Below, piece after piece: positions 1 to 6,187 of a stretch of DNA of 7,025 nucleotides. The notes beneath the pieces were generated by a model. The model was not told the origin of the DNA, searched no databases, and saw only the letters and a list, made by a program, of their open reading frames with translations. Both the position numbers and the translations under genes were made by a program. The stretch is taken from NCBI GenBank assembly GCA_023389895.1, contig JAEWDX010000424.1, forward strand, positions 1 to 7,025, given 5' to 3'. The stretch is from Bacillota bacterium. Lineage in GTDB: Bacteria; Bacillota; Bacilli; Bacillales; Cytobacillaceae. Within the stretch, counting starts at the first letter, position 1. Each line of letters begins with the position of its first letter.

Positions 1-46
1 TTATGAAAGCCGAATAACTTCCAAATTAATAAAGCAATATAAATAG

Positions 47-104
47 AAAACCCGAACTATTACGAAACACAAAATTAGAATTTCGTAGGATAGTTCGGGT
101 TTTT
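47..104 (+). terminator. Intrinsic terminator of the upstream unit, possibly bidirectional
   Basis: The outer stem CCCGAACTAT (51-60) pairs perfectly with ATAGTTCGGG (90-99). It continues inward, past a two-base GG bulge (88-89), as TACGAAA (61-67) with TTTCGTA (81-87), around a loop at 68-80. TTTTT follows at 100-104, and an A-run precedes the stem at 47-50, so the structure could also end transcription on the minus strand. It separates whatever lies left of the window from the riboswitch and kdp unit. The gene it serves lies almost wholly outside the window. Confidence 0.85.
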
Positions 105-360
105 CTTTGGCTAAAATCCTTTTGTCCCTGCCTTTTTTACCCTAAGTTGGATTCAAACCCATTAATTAGTACATTAAGACAGACCTTTCTCTGCACAACT
201 TCTTATGGCATCCCAATTTTCCTTATGCTAAGGGGAATCAGTTTTTTAAATTTTATCGAAAGTACCTTATAGCCCCATTGAAAATTTTTTAAAAAATAGT
301 TCCTTAATCAGAAGAAAAAGAGAGATAATATGAGAAAAATTTATTAAACAAGACGTTTTA
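105..360. other. Gene-free AT-rich intergenic stretch
   Basis: No ORF with a believable start and ribosome-binding site is seen on either strand. The stretch is AT-rich and contains a 14-bp A/T palindrome (284-297) and a small CCTTA/TAAGG hairpin (221-233), neither of which has a clear role. It probably holds upstream promoter sequence for the riboswitch transcript. Confidence 0.5.
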
Positions 361-390
361 TTTAAAAAAACAGATATTATGTGCTATTTT
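361..390 (+). promoter_or_regulatory. Weak candidate sigma-A promoter for the riboswitch leader
   Basis: TATTTT at 385-390 is preceded by TG one base upstream (382-383), as in an extended -10 element. TTTAAA at 361-366 lies 18 bp upstream as a poor -35. An alternative -10 is TATTAT at 375-380, with no good -35. The position is suitable because the first aptamer begins some 70 nt downstream, but the -35 match is weak in this AT-rich DNA. This is an inference from position plus a partial consensus. Confidence 0.25.
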
Positions 391-457
391 TGTACTTTTT
401 CCCCCTTTACAAGGAAATGAGCAAGGAGTAAGATATCTCCATTCTTATAATTTTTTC

Positions 458-588
458 CATGATCGCTGAATCCAGTTTGGAACGGAGGAACCATCGGAAA
501 GATATTTCCAGGGGTGAAACTTTTTAAGTCGGGCGACTCTTGCCGTCCGAACCCGTCAGCTAACTTCGTAAGCGTAGCAGGAGAGAGA
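458..588 (+). promoter_or_regulatory. c-di-AMP riboswitch (ydaO/yuaA class), first of two aptamers
   Basis: The conserved ydaO-class blocks appear in order: ATCGCTGAATCC (462-473), AACGGAGGAACCA (481-493), GGGGTGAA (511-518), then CCGAACCCGTCAGCTAAC (547-564), CGTAAGCG (567-574) and GAGAGAG (581-587). Variable stems are present between them: GGAAA/TTTCC after the AACC block, ACTT/AAGT (519-522 with 526-529), and GGGCG (531-535) with CGTCC including one G-T pair. This class binds two molecules of cyclic di-AMP and usually represses potassium-uptake or cell-wall genes in Firmicutes. No hairpin followed by a T-run is seen between this aptamer and the next (589-644), so it does not appear to have its own terminator. 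Aptamer boundaries are approximate. Confidence 0.88.
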
Positions 589-644
589 AGGTGGAAATTA
601 AACAACACTTGTAAAAAATTCTAAAGAAATGCTAACCTATGCGT

Positions 645-789
645 CTTTATCGTTTAATTCCTCGATAAGGGGAAACGGGGGAACCAACCGTAGCCATTAG
701 CAGCTACATGGGGTGAATCTCGATTTTTCGAGTAGGGCGACTCTCACGCCCGAATCCGTCAGCTAACCTCGTAAACGTATCGAGAGAGG
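645..789 (+). promoter_or_regulatory. c-di-AMP riboswitch (ydaO/yuaA class), second of two aptamers
   Basis: The blocks are closer to the common form than in the first copy: ATCGTTTAATTCC (649-661), AACGGGGGAACCA (674-686), GGGGTGAATC (710-719), AGGG (734-737), CCGAATCCGTCAGCTAACC (750-768), CGTAAACG (770-777) and GAGAGAG (782-788). Supporting stems are GTAGC/GCTAC (690-694 with 703-707), CTCGA/TCGAG around TTTT (719-732) and GGGCG/CGCCC (735-751 region). It is followed about 45 nt later by a strong intrinsic terminator, the usual expression platform of a ligand-induced OFF switch. By family knowledge, bound c-di-AMP would favour termination. The expected target is potassium uptake, which matches the kdp operon downstream, although about 700 nt intervene. 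Boundaries are approximate. Confidence 0.93.
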
Positions 790-832
790 CAACAAATTTC
801 GTGTGCACACGGGGTTATTTAGTGATCCCTTC

Positions 833-874
833 GAAGCCTACGGAAGAGTTCCCTCTTCCGTAGGCTTCTTTTTT
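833..874 (+). terminator. Intrinsic terminator, expression platform of the riboswitch pair
   Basis: The arm GAAGCCTACGGAAGAG (833-848) pairs perfectly over 16 bp with CTCTTCCGTAGGCTTC (853-868) around a TTCC loop. TTTTTT follows at 869-874, and a second T-run at 881-886. GTAGG in the second aptamer (732-736, overlapping the conserved AGGG) could pair with CCTAC of the terminator's left arm (837-841). This is a possible antiterminator contact incompatible with the folded aptamer, but only 5 bp, so that part is speculative. Confidence 0.92.
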
Positions 875-906
875 GTTGCCTTTTTTAAAAATTGGAGGAA
901 AAAGAG

Positions 907-981
907 ATGGGAAATATGGTAAAAGGTAATTTTGGTAATATTTCCAGATGGAGGTTCGAAGATTTTTATCAACAAGTTTAA
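907..981 (+). CDS. Very short ORF (24 aa) after the riboswitch terminator, function unknown
   Basis: GGAGG (894-898) sits 8 nt upstream of this ATG, a better ribosome-binding arrangement than chance usually gives, and the ORF is the first one behind the riboswitch terminator. The peptide starts MGNMVKGNF and ends with a TAA stop (979-981). Reading on in the same frame gives further protein-like stretches broken by more stops (for example at 1030-1032), so it may be the start of a decayed gene formerly under riboswitch control. It could equally be a leader peptide or a chance ORF. I do not recognise the family. Confidence 0.25.
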   Translation: MGNMVKGNFGNISRWRFEDFYQQV

Positions 982-1574
982 AAACATATGAAACACGAAT
1001 TCTCTCCTTACGTGTGTACAGAGCCAGATTGAGTAGGAAAAACTATTAAAATGCGGATTTAAAAACGTTTTTGTTATCAGGGATCTGGATAGTTACTGGA
1101 GTGGTTCGCCTCTCTATTTAAAAAATTATTATTGTCGAAACTTCCTTTGTAGGTTGCTGCAAAACCATTGAGATACTAAAGACTTATTTAGCTTTCCCTC
1201 TATTTATTATTAAGACTAATAATCGGTATACGTCAAAAATCTATAAAGAGTTTAGCACCGATTATGTGATCCATAGCCAAAATGAAAATTTTCAATTTTT
1301 ACTTGAACCTCACTAATAAAGAATGGAGTGAATCGATGTGAGAATAAGTTCAAAAGATTTAGGCATCATCGTAATGAAAGCGAAAGTAGACCATTTTTTG
1401 CTGATCAGGCGAGGATGATGATTGAACGCCTAATCAAATGGCCAGAAATTTTTCATCCATCGAGAAAACGATCCAATCATAGAATGGGAACTGACTCATA
1501 AAGGTTTCCTCTATTGATCGTCTGTTTAGCTTGTTAACTAGACGTTCGAAATAAGCAATTTAGATTGTCCATGT

Positions 1575-1581
1575 AAGGAGG
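1575..1581 (+). promoter_or_regulatory. Ribosome-binding site that fixes a TTG start
   Basis: AAGGAGG lies 8 nt before TTG at 1590. No other start in the 34-codon frame fits: the next in-frame ATG (1605) is too far away and would remove the start of the predicted membrane helix. Confidence 0.75.
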
Positions 1582-1589
1582 AAGTTTCA

Positions 1590-1694
1590 TTGAATGATAT
1601 ATACATGATTGTACTGTTGGCTGTCACATTCGGCATTTTTTGGGGGTTTATTAAATGGTGTGATCGGACAATTGGAGGCGGTGACGAACAATGA
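1590..1694 (+). CDS. Small single-span membrane protein preceding KdpF (34 aa)
   Basis: This 34-codon ORF starts with TTG behind a near-perfect AAGGAGG and ends in TGA at 1692-1694, overlapping the kdpF start by 4 nt (ATGA), which suggests translational coupling. The product has a short polar N-terminus, one hydrophobic helix at about residues 5-22 (MIVLLAVTFGIFWGF), then K-W-C-D-R (residues 23-27) and a Gly-rich acidic tail (GGGDEQ). From memory, comparable tiny proteins with a hydrophobic segment followed by a C-D/E-R motif precede kdpF in other bacterial kdp operons, but I know no assigned function. Position argues for a role in assembly, stability or regulation of the Kdp complex at the membrane. 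Coding status rests on the ribosome-binding site, the overlap and the amino-acid pattern. Confidence 0.75.
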   Translation: MNDIYMIVLLAVTFGIFWGFIKWCDRTIGGGDEQ

Positions 1695-1768
1695 TTTTTA
1701 CCGCTATTGTAACGGGAAGTATTTTTGTTTATTTGATCTATGCTCTTATTAACCCGGAAAAATTTTAA
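1691..1768 (+). CDS. kdpF: KdpF, small subunit of the K+-transporting ATPase (25 aa)
   Basis: This 25-residue peptide is almost entirely one transmembrane helix (IFTAIVTGSIFVYLIYALI) followed by NPEKF, the typical KdpF ending (YxxYALxxPEKF pattern). KdpF sits against KdpA in the membrane and stabilises the KdpFABC complex; it is not catalytic in known systems. The ATG overlaps the stop of the preceding ORF. GGAGG at 1674-1678 is 12 nt upstream, somewhat far, so initiation probably depends partly on coupling. kdpA starts 42 nt after its stop. Its size makes it easy for automated annotation to miss. Confidence 0.9.
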   Translation: MIFTAIVTGSIFVYLIYALINPEKF

Positions 1769-1810
1769 AAGAGAATACACTTGCATTTTTAATTTAGGAG
1801 GAAATCATTT

Positions 1811-3490
1811 ATGGGTGTATTGCAAATTGTAGTAGTTATGTTTCTGTTGCTTATCATTATAAAACCATTGGGAAGCTATATTCACCTTATCTTTTCAAAT
1901 GAGCCGAACAAAACTGATAAAATATTCGATCCCATTGAAAAAATTATCTATGCGATAAGTGGAATTAAAAATAGGTCGTCAATGACATGGAAAAAGTATG
2001 CGTACTCCTTGTTGTTAACGAATATTGTTTTCGTTGTCATCGGTTATGTCATTTTGCGTGTTCAAAAGTATCTACCATTTAATCCTAACGGGATCGGCAA
2101 TATGGAACAGACCGTATCGTTCAATACAATTATCAGTTTTATGGCGAATACTAATCTTCAGCATTATAGCGGTGAAACGGGACTATCCTATTTTTCACAG
2201 ATGGCCGTTATTATGATGATGATGTTTACGTCTGCAGTTACGGGTATTGTGGTTGCAATTGCTTTTATTCGAGGAATTACCTCTAAAGGAAAAACGCTTG
2301 GGAACTTTTTTGAAGACTTTGTAAAGGGGCATATTCGCCTTCTTATCCCATTGGCGATAATTGTAACTCTTGTGCTCGTAGGACTAAAAGTTCCTCAGAC
2401 ACTAGATCCGTCCATCAAGTTAACCACCCTAGAAGGTGTAAAACAAGTAATGGCAATTGGTCCTGTCGCTTCTCTCGAAGCTATTAAACATTTAGGTACA
2501 AATGGCGGTGGATTTTTCGGTGTTAACTCTTCTCACCCTTTTGAAAATCCAAGCCCTCTAACAAATGTAATCGAGATTTTATCCATGTGGTGTATTCCTG
2601 CCTCTTTAACGTACACATATGGACGTTTTGCCAAAAAGCAAAAACAGGGTTGGGTCTTATTTGGTGCAATGAGTATCTTGTTTGTGGCATTCTTATCCCT
2701 TATTTACATTTCCGAGAGTAACGGTAACCCCGCATTAACGGACATGGGATTAGATCCCTCTCAAGGTAGTATGGAAGGAAAAGAAGTTCGATTTGGAATT
2801 GCCCAGTCGGCATTGTTTAGTACAGTAACTACTGCGGCGACAACAGGATCCGTAAACAACATGCATGATACACTAACCCCACTTGGGGGAATTACACCAC
2901 TTGCTCAAATGATGTTGAACACGGTATTCGGTGGGGACGGAGTAGGGCTGGTCAACATGTTGATGTACGCGATTTTAGGCGTATTTATATGCGGATTAAT
3001 GGTAGGGAGAACTCCTGAATTTTTAGGCCGAAAAATTGAGCCTAAAGAAATGAAATTAATCACTATAGCGTTACTTGTTCACCCTTTTATTATTCTTGCA
3101 CCCACAGCTATAGCCTTTTTAACAGATCTGGGAAAAGGTACGATCACAAACCCTGGATTCCATGGAATTTCACAAGTGTTATACGAGTTTACTTCGTCCG
3201 CAGCCAATAACGGGTCAGGGCTCGAAGGTTTAGGAGACAATACGCCATTTTGGAACATTTCGACAGGACTCGTCATGTTATTAGGTCGATATATTTCGAT
3301 GATTGCATTGCTTGCTGTTGCTGGGTCTATTGTTCGTAAGCAACCAGTTCCCGAAACCATTGGTACATTTAGAACAGATAATCTTTTATTTACTGGTATT
3401 TTAGTAGGTGTTGTTCTCATAGTAGGTGCGCTGACGTTCTTACCTGCTATAGCCTTAGGGCCAATTGCTGAATACTTGTCAATTCGTTAA
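1811..3490 (+). CDS. kdpA: KdpA, K+-binding channel-like subunit of the Kdp ATPase
   Basis: KdpA is the membrane subunit that selects K+ in the high-affinity KdpFABC pump; it belongs to the superfamily of K+ transporters with four channel-like repeats. The 559 residues match the usual family length (about 557-562). All four selectivity-filter loops are visible: NTNLQHYSGE (113-122), GTNGGGFFG (229-237, with Gly232 at the E. coli filter position), TTGSVNNMHD (344-353) and SSAANNGSGL (462-471). The signature after the second loop reads VNSSHPFENP, where I would usually expect ANSAHPFENP; this is a mild substitution. About ten hydrophobic spans are present. AGGAGG (1796-1801) lies 9 nt before the ATG. 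kdpB follows after 17 nt in the same operon. Confidence 0.98.
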   Translation: MGVLQIVVVMFLLLIIIKPLGSYIHLIFSNEPNKTDKIFDPIEKIIYAISGIKNRSSMTWKKYAYSLLLTNIVFVVIGYVILRVQKYLPFNPNGIGNMEQTVSFNTIISFMANTNLQHYSGETGLSYFSQMAVIMMMMFTSAVTGIVVAIAFIRGITSKGKTLGNFFEDFVKGHIRLLIPLAIIVTLVLVGLKVPQTLDPSIKLTTLEGVKQVMAIGPVASLEAIKHLGTNGGGFFGVNSSHPFENPSPLTNVIEILSMWCIPASLTYTYGRFAKKQKQGWVLFGAMSILFVAFLSLIYISESNGNPALTDMGLDPSQGSMEGKEVRFGIAQSALFSTVTTAATTGSVNNMHDTLTPLGGITPLAQMMLNTVFGGDGVGLVNMLMYAILGVFICGLMVGRTPEFLGRKIEPKEMKLITIALLVHPFIILAPTAIAFLTDLGKGTITNPGFHGISQVLYEFTSSAANNGSGLEGLGDNTPFWNISTGLVMLLGRYISMIALLAVAGSIVRKQPVPETIGTFRTDNLLFTGILVGVVLIVGALTFLPAIALGPIAEYLSIR

Positions 3491-3507
3491 CAGAGAGGTG
3501 TAAGCAA

Positions 3508-5535
3508 ATGAATCAATCTAGTCAAAAGATGAGTTTTGGTATAGTTAAACAGGCCATAGTTGAAAGTTTTATGAAACTCAATCCTTTAGCCATGATGAAA
3601 AATCCTGTTATGTTCGTCGTTGAAGTAGGTACGATTTTAGTCCTCCTGATGATGATTATGCCAACTGTCTTTCATACACAAGGACGGATTGGATACAATC
3701 TTGCTGTTTTCACTATTCTTTTTTTTACGATACTATTTGCTAACTTCGCAGAAGCGCTTGCTGAAGGAAGAGGAAAAGCTCAAGCTAGTAGTTTAAAGAA
3801 AACAAAAAAAGATACAACTGCAAAAAAAATTGGGAAAAACGGAACGTTTATAACTATTTCTTCCGACGAAGTACGAAAAGGAGATATAGTTCTTGTTGAA
3901 ACAGGGGATCTTATTCCTGGTGACGGTGAAATCATTGAAGGACTTGCTTCAGTTGATGAATCTGCCATCACAGGTGAATCAGCACCTGTGATTAAAGAAG
4001 CTGGAGGTGATTTTAGTTCCGTAACCGGTGGGACAAAAGTGGTCAGTGACTCGATTAAGGTTCGGATTACAGCAGACCCTGGGGATTCTTTCCTAGATAA
4101 AATGATTTCCCTGGTTGAGGGGGCTAAGCGCCAAAAATCACCTAACGAAATAGCTTTAAATATTTTACTTGTGACACTAACGATTATTTTTCTTTTGGTC
4201 ATCGTTACACTAGTCCCCATTGCAAACTATGTAGGAGTACATTTACAACTATCAACATTAATCGCTTTACTTGTCTGTTTGATTCCGACAACTATTGGGG
4301 CGCTTTTGTCCGCTATTGGGGTTGCCGGTATGGATCGTGTCACTCGCTTTAATGTACTGGCAATGTCCGGTAAAGCCGTAGAAGCCGCGGGAGATATTAA
4401 TACCATTATATTGGATAAAACAGGAACGATCACTTTTGGGAATAGACTGGCTGCTGAATTTATTCCAGTTGTTGGTGCTACACAGAAGGAAATAACCGAC
4501 ACAGCAGTGGTTACTTCGCTTTTTGATGAAACACCTGAAGGAAGATCTGTCTTAGAGCTTGCAAAATCAAGAGGATTTTCTTGGGATGTTTCAACTTATG
4601 AATCAGCTGAAATTATTCCATTTACGGCTGAAAAACGAATGAGTGGGTTAATTCAGGGGAACAAGCATTACCGAAAAGGTGCCGTTGATTCCATAAAGAA
4701 ACTTGTCCAACAAATGGGTGGAACCATTCCTGAAGACTTACAAACAAAAAGTGACGAGATAGCCAGTAAGGGTGGTACCCCTCTTGCCGTCTCCTATAAT
4801 GATAAAATTTTTGGTCTAATTTACTTAAAAGATACGGTCAAACCAGGGATGAGCGAACGTTTTGACGAATTACGGAAAATGGGGATTAAAACCATTATGT
4901 GTACAGGAGATAATCCTCTTACGGCTGCTACCATAGCAAAAGAGGCTGGGGTGGATGAATATATTGCGGAGTCTAAACCAGAAGATAAAATTCGGGTCAT
5001 TCGTGAAGAACAGGAAAAAGGAAAATTGGTAGCAATGACAGGAGACGGAACAAACGACGCTCCGGCGCTTGCACAGGCGGACGTTGGCCTTGCGATGAAT
5101 TCCGGAACTATTGCAGCGAAAGAGGCTGCAAACATGGTGGACCTTGATTCAGATCCTACGAAAATCATTGAGGTCGTTGCGATTGGTAAACAATTATTGA
5201 TGACACGTGGTTCACTCACGACATTCAGTATTGCTAATGATATTGCGAAATATTTCGCAATTATTCCTGCCATGTTTACAGTTGCTATACCTCAAATGCA
5301 AGTGCTCAATATTATGGGATTACACTCACCTACTACAGCGATCTTATCAGCATTGATTTTTAACGCTGCTATTATCCCTTTATTAATCCCACTTGCCATG
5401 AAAGGTGTAAAATATGTTCCGATGAGTGCAAATAGATTATTATCCAGAAATATTTTTATCTATGGTCTCGGCGGTATTGTTGTACCGTTTATCGGAATTA
5501 AGCTGATCGATACGATAGTAAGTTTATTTATATAA
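3508..5535 (+). CDS. kdpB: KdpB, catalytic P-type ATPase subunit of the Kdp pump
   Basis: KdpB hydrolyses ATP through a phospho-aspartate intermediate and drives K+ import through KdpA. The 675 residues are close to the E. coli length (682). Domains in order: N-terminal membrane spans (about 33-84); the actuator domain with TGES (155-158); the CLIPTTIG membrane motif (257-264); the phosphorylation motif DKTGT (303-307, Asp303 being the acceptor); the nucleotide-binding domain with ETPEGRS (341-347) and RKGA (389-392); CTGDNPLTA (465-473); TGDGTNDAP (511-519); and C-terminal spans. NDIAKYF (577-583) carries the Asp and Lys that couple the subunit to transport in E. coli. Ser158 of TGES corresponds to the serine whose phosphorylation inhibits the E. 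coli pump. No catalytic residue is missing. GAGGTG (3495-3500) lies 7 nt before the ATG. Confidence 0.98.
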   Translation: MNQSSQKMSFGIVKQAIVESFMKLNPLAMMKNPVMFVVEVGTILVLLMMIMPTVFHTQGRIGYNLAVFTILFFTILFANFAEALAEGRGKAQASSLKKTKKDTTAKKIGKNGTFITISSDEVRKGDIVLVETGDLIPGDGEIIEGLASVDESAITGESAPVIKEAGGDFSSVTGGTKVVSDSIKVRITADPGDSFLDKMISLVEGAKRQKSPNEIALNILLVTLTIIFLLVIVTLVPIANYVGVHLQLSTLIALLVCLIPTTIGALLSAIGVAGMDRVTRFNVLAMSGKAVEAAGDINTIILDKTGTITFGNRLAAEFIPVVGATQKEITDTAVVTSLFDETPEGRSVLELAKSRGFSWDVSTYESAEIIPFTAEKRMSGLIQGNKHYRKGAVDSIKKLVQQMGGTIPEDLQTKSDEIASKGGTPLAVSYNDKIFGLIYLKDTVKPGMSERFDELRKMGIKTIMCTGDNPLTAATIAKEAGVDEYIAESKPEDKIRVIREEQEKGKLVAMTGDGTNDAPALAQADVGLAMNSGTIAAKEAANMVDLDSDPTKIIEVVAIGKQLLMTRGSLTTFSIANDIAKYFAIIPAMFTVAIPQMQVLNIMGLHSPTTAILSALIFNAAIIPLLIPLAMKGVKYVPMSANRLLSRNIFIYGLGGIVVPFIGIKLIDTIVSLFI

Positions 5536-5551
5536 TGATTATAAACACAAT

Positions 5552-5557
5552 GGAGGG
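5552..5557 (+). promoter_or_regulatory. Ribosome-binding site that fixes the kdpC TTG start
   Basis: GGAGGG ends 6 nt before TTG at 5564. The reading frame from that TTG gives the short basic N-terminus plus membrane helix expected of KdpC, so the TTG, not a later ATG, is the start. Confidence 0.8.
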
Positions 5558-5563
5558 TTTACC

Positions 5564-6124
5564 TTGTTTAAGATTATAAGATTAGCACTGCTTATGATTG
5601 TCATTTGTGGAGTCGCTTATCCACTACTTATGACAGGAGTGGCTCAAGTGATTTTCCCTGATCAAGCCAACGGAAGTATGGTGAAAAATAAAGATGGTCA
5701 AGTAGTAGGATCAGAATTAATCGGGCAAAATTTTAAAAGTCTAGGATATTTTCACGGGCGTGTCTCTTCGATTGATTATAATGCTGCTGCGTCAGGATCG
5801 AATAACTATGGACCAACCAACAAAGATATGTTAAAACGAACACAAGAGTCGATAAAAGTGTTGAAAAAAGAAAATCCAACTATAAATACAAACGATATTC
5901 CTGTTGATTTAATCACAAACTCTGCTTCAGGACTGGATCCAGATATTTCGGTGAGAGCTGCAAAGTTTCAAGTGAGTCGGGTAAGTAAAGAGACAGGTGT
6001 AGACAAATCTAAACTAATTACTTTAATTGATGAAACCACAAAAGGAAGAAGTCTAGGACTTTTTGGAGAATCACGTGTCAATGTTCTGGAGTTAAACATG
6101 AAACTTCAAAATATTATAAAATAG
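5564..6124 (+). CDS. kdpC: KdpC, single-span subunit of the Kdp ATPase
   Basis: KdpC has one N-terminal membrane helix and an extracytoplasmic domain; in the KdpFABC complex it lies against KdpA and is thought to assist K+ access or ATP affinity. The 186 residues match the family (E. coli 190). Residues 6-29 form the helix after a short basic start. Conserved blocks follow: GSELIGQNF (49-57), YFHGRVS (62-68), ASGSNNYGPTN (76-86), PVDLITNSASGLDPDIS (113-129) and GRSLGLFGESRVNVLELN (161-178). In the last block Ser170 stands where many homologues have Pro. The start is TTG, 28 nt after the kdpB stop. A hairpin follows before kdpD. Confidence 0.97.
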   Translation: MFKIIRLALLMIVICGVAYPLLMTGVAQVIFPDQANGSMVKNKDGQVVGSELIGQNFKSLGYFHGRVSSIDYNAAASGSNNYGPTNKDMLKRTQESIKVLKKENPTINTNDIPVDLITNSASGLDPDISVRAAKFQVSRVSKETGVDKSKLITLIDETTKGRSLGLFGESRVNVLELNMKLQNIIK

Positions 6125-6136
6125 TAATGAAATTTA

Positions 6137-6161
6137 ACCTCGGTCTGTTAAAGGCCGAGGT
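6137..6161 (+). terminator. Hairpin between kdpC and kdpD, weak terminator or processing stem
   Basis: ACCTCGGTCT (6137-6146) pairs with AGGCCGAGGT (6152-6161) over 10 bp, with one G-T pair and a GTTAA loop. Downstream is only an interrupted T-stretch (CTTTTATTT, 6169-6176), so full termination is doubtful. The hairpin could reduce read-through into the regulator gene or protect the 3' end of the pump mRNA, giving less KdpD than transporter. The kdpD ribosome-binding site starts 16 nt after the stem. Confidence 0.6.
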
Positions 6162-6187
6162 ATTACGCTTTTATTTGAGGTGATGAA

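Larger units (their letters stand above)
885..1589. other. Long leader or intergenic stretch with no convincing gene
   Basis: About 700 nt separate the riboswitch terminator from the first kdp-linked ORF. All frames are broken by frequent stops. Visible items are a 24-codon ORF with a good ribosome-binding site (907-981), a pair of ORFs of 26 and 28 codons overlapping by ATGA (1338-1418 and 1415-1501), a 9-bp inverted repeat ATAATCGGT/ACCGATTAT (1219-1227 and 1257-1265), and a 12-bp palindrome TGAAAATTTTCA (1283-1294). No tRNA, transposon end or CRISPR repeat is recognised. It may be a decayed gene, a long 5' leader, or contain an unrecognised kdp promoter. Confidence 0.5.

Noticed and set aside
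2..46. Possible 3' tail of an upstream + strand gene (15 codons, TAG stop at 44-46)
   Set aside because: The frame is open from the edge and ends directly at the terminator stem, but the other two frames also end within 20 nt, so no frame can be chosen and no product recognised.
384..608. Minus-strand ORF of 74 codons
   Set aside because: It lies across the first riboswitch aptamer, whose conserved RNA blocks explain the sequence, and the product resembles no protein family I know.
631..638. GCTAACCT before the second aptamer, repeating 762-769 within it
   Set aside because: Eight bases without the surrounding aptamer blocks; most likely chance and not a third aptamer remnant.
1219..1265. 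Inverted repeat ATAATCGGT/ACCGATTAT as a terminator or insertion-sequence end
   Set aside because: The arms are 29 nt apart, no T-run follows, and no transposase or target duplication is visible.
1500..1575. Separate sigma-A promoter directly upstream of the small ORF and kdpF
   Set aside because: TTGTTA and several TA-rich hexamers occur, but no pair has acceptable spacing and match; a promoter here cannot be excluded but is not supported.
1538..1786. Minus-strand ORF of 82 codons
   Set aside because: It is antisense to the small membrane ORF and kdpF, which have ribosome-binding sites and recognisable products.
4821..5273. Minus-strand ORF of 150 codons inside kdpB, and similar antisense ORFs within kdpA, kdpB and kdpD
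   Set aside because: They are shadows of highly conserved coding sequence on the + strand; none has its own convincing ribosome-binding site or family resemblance.
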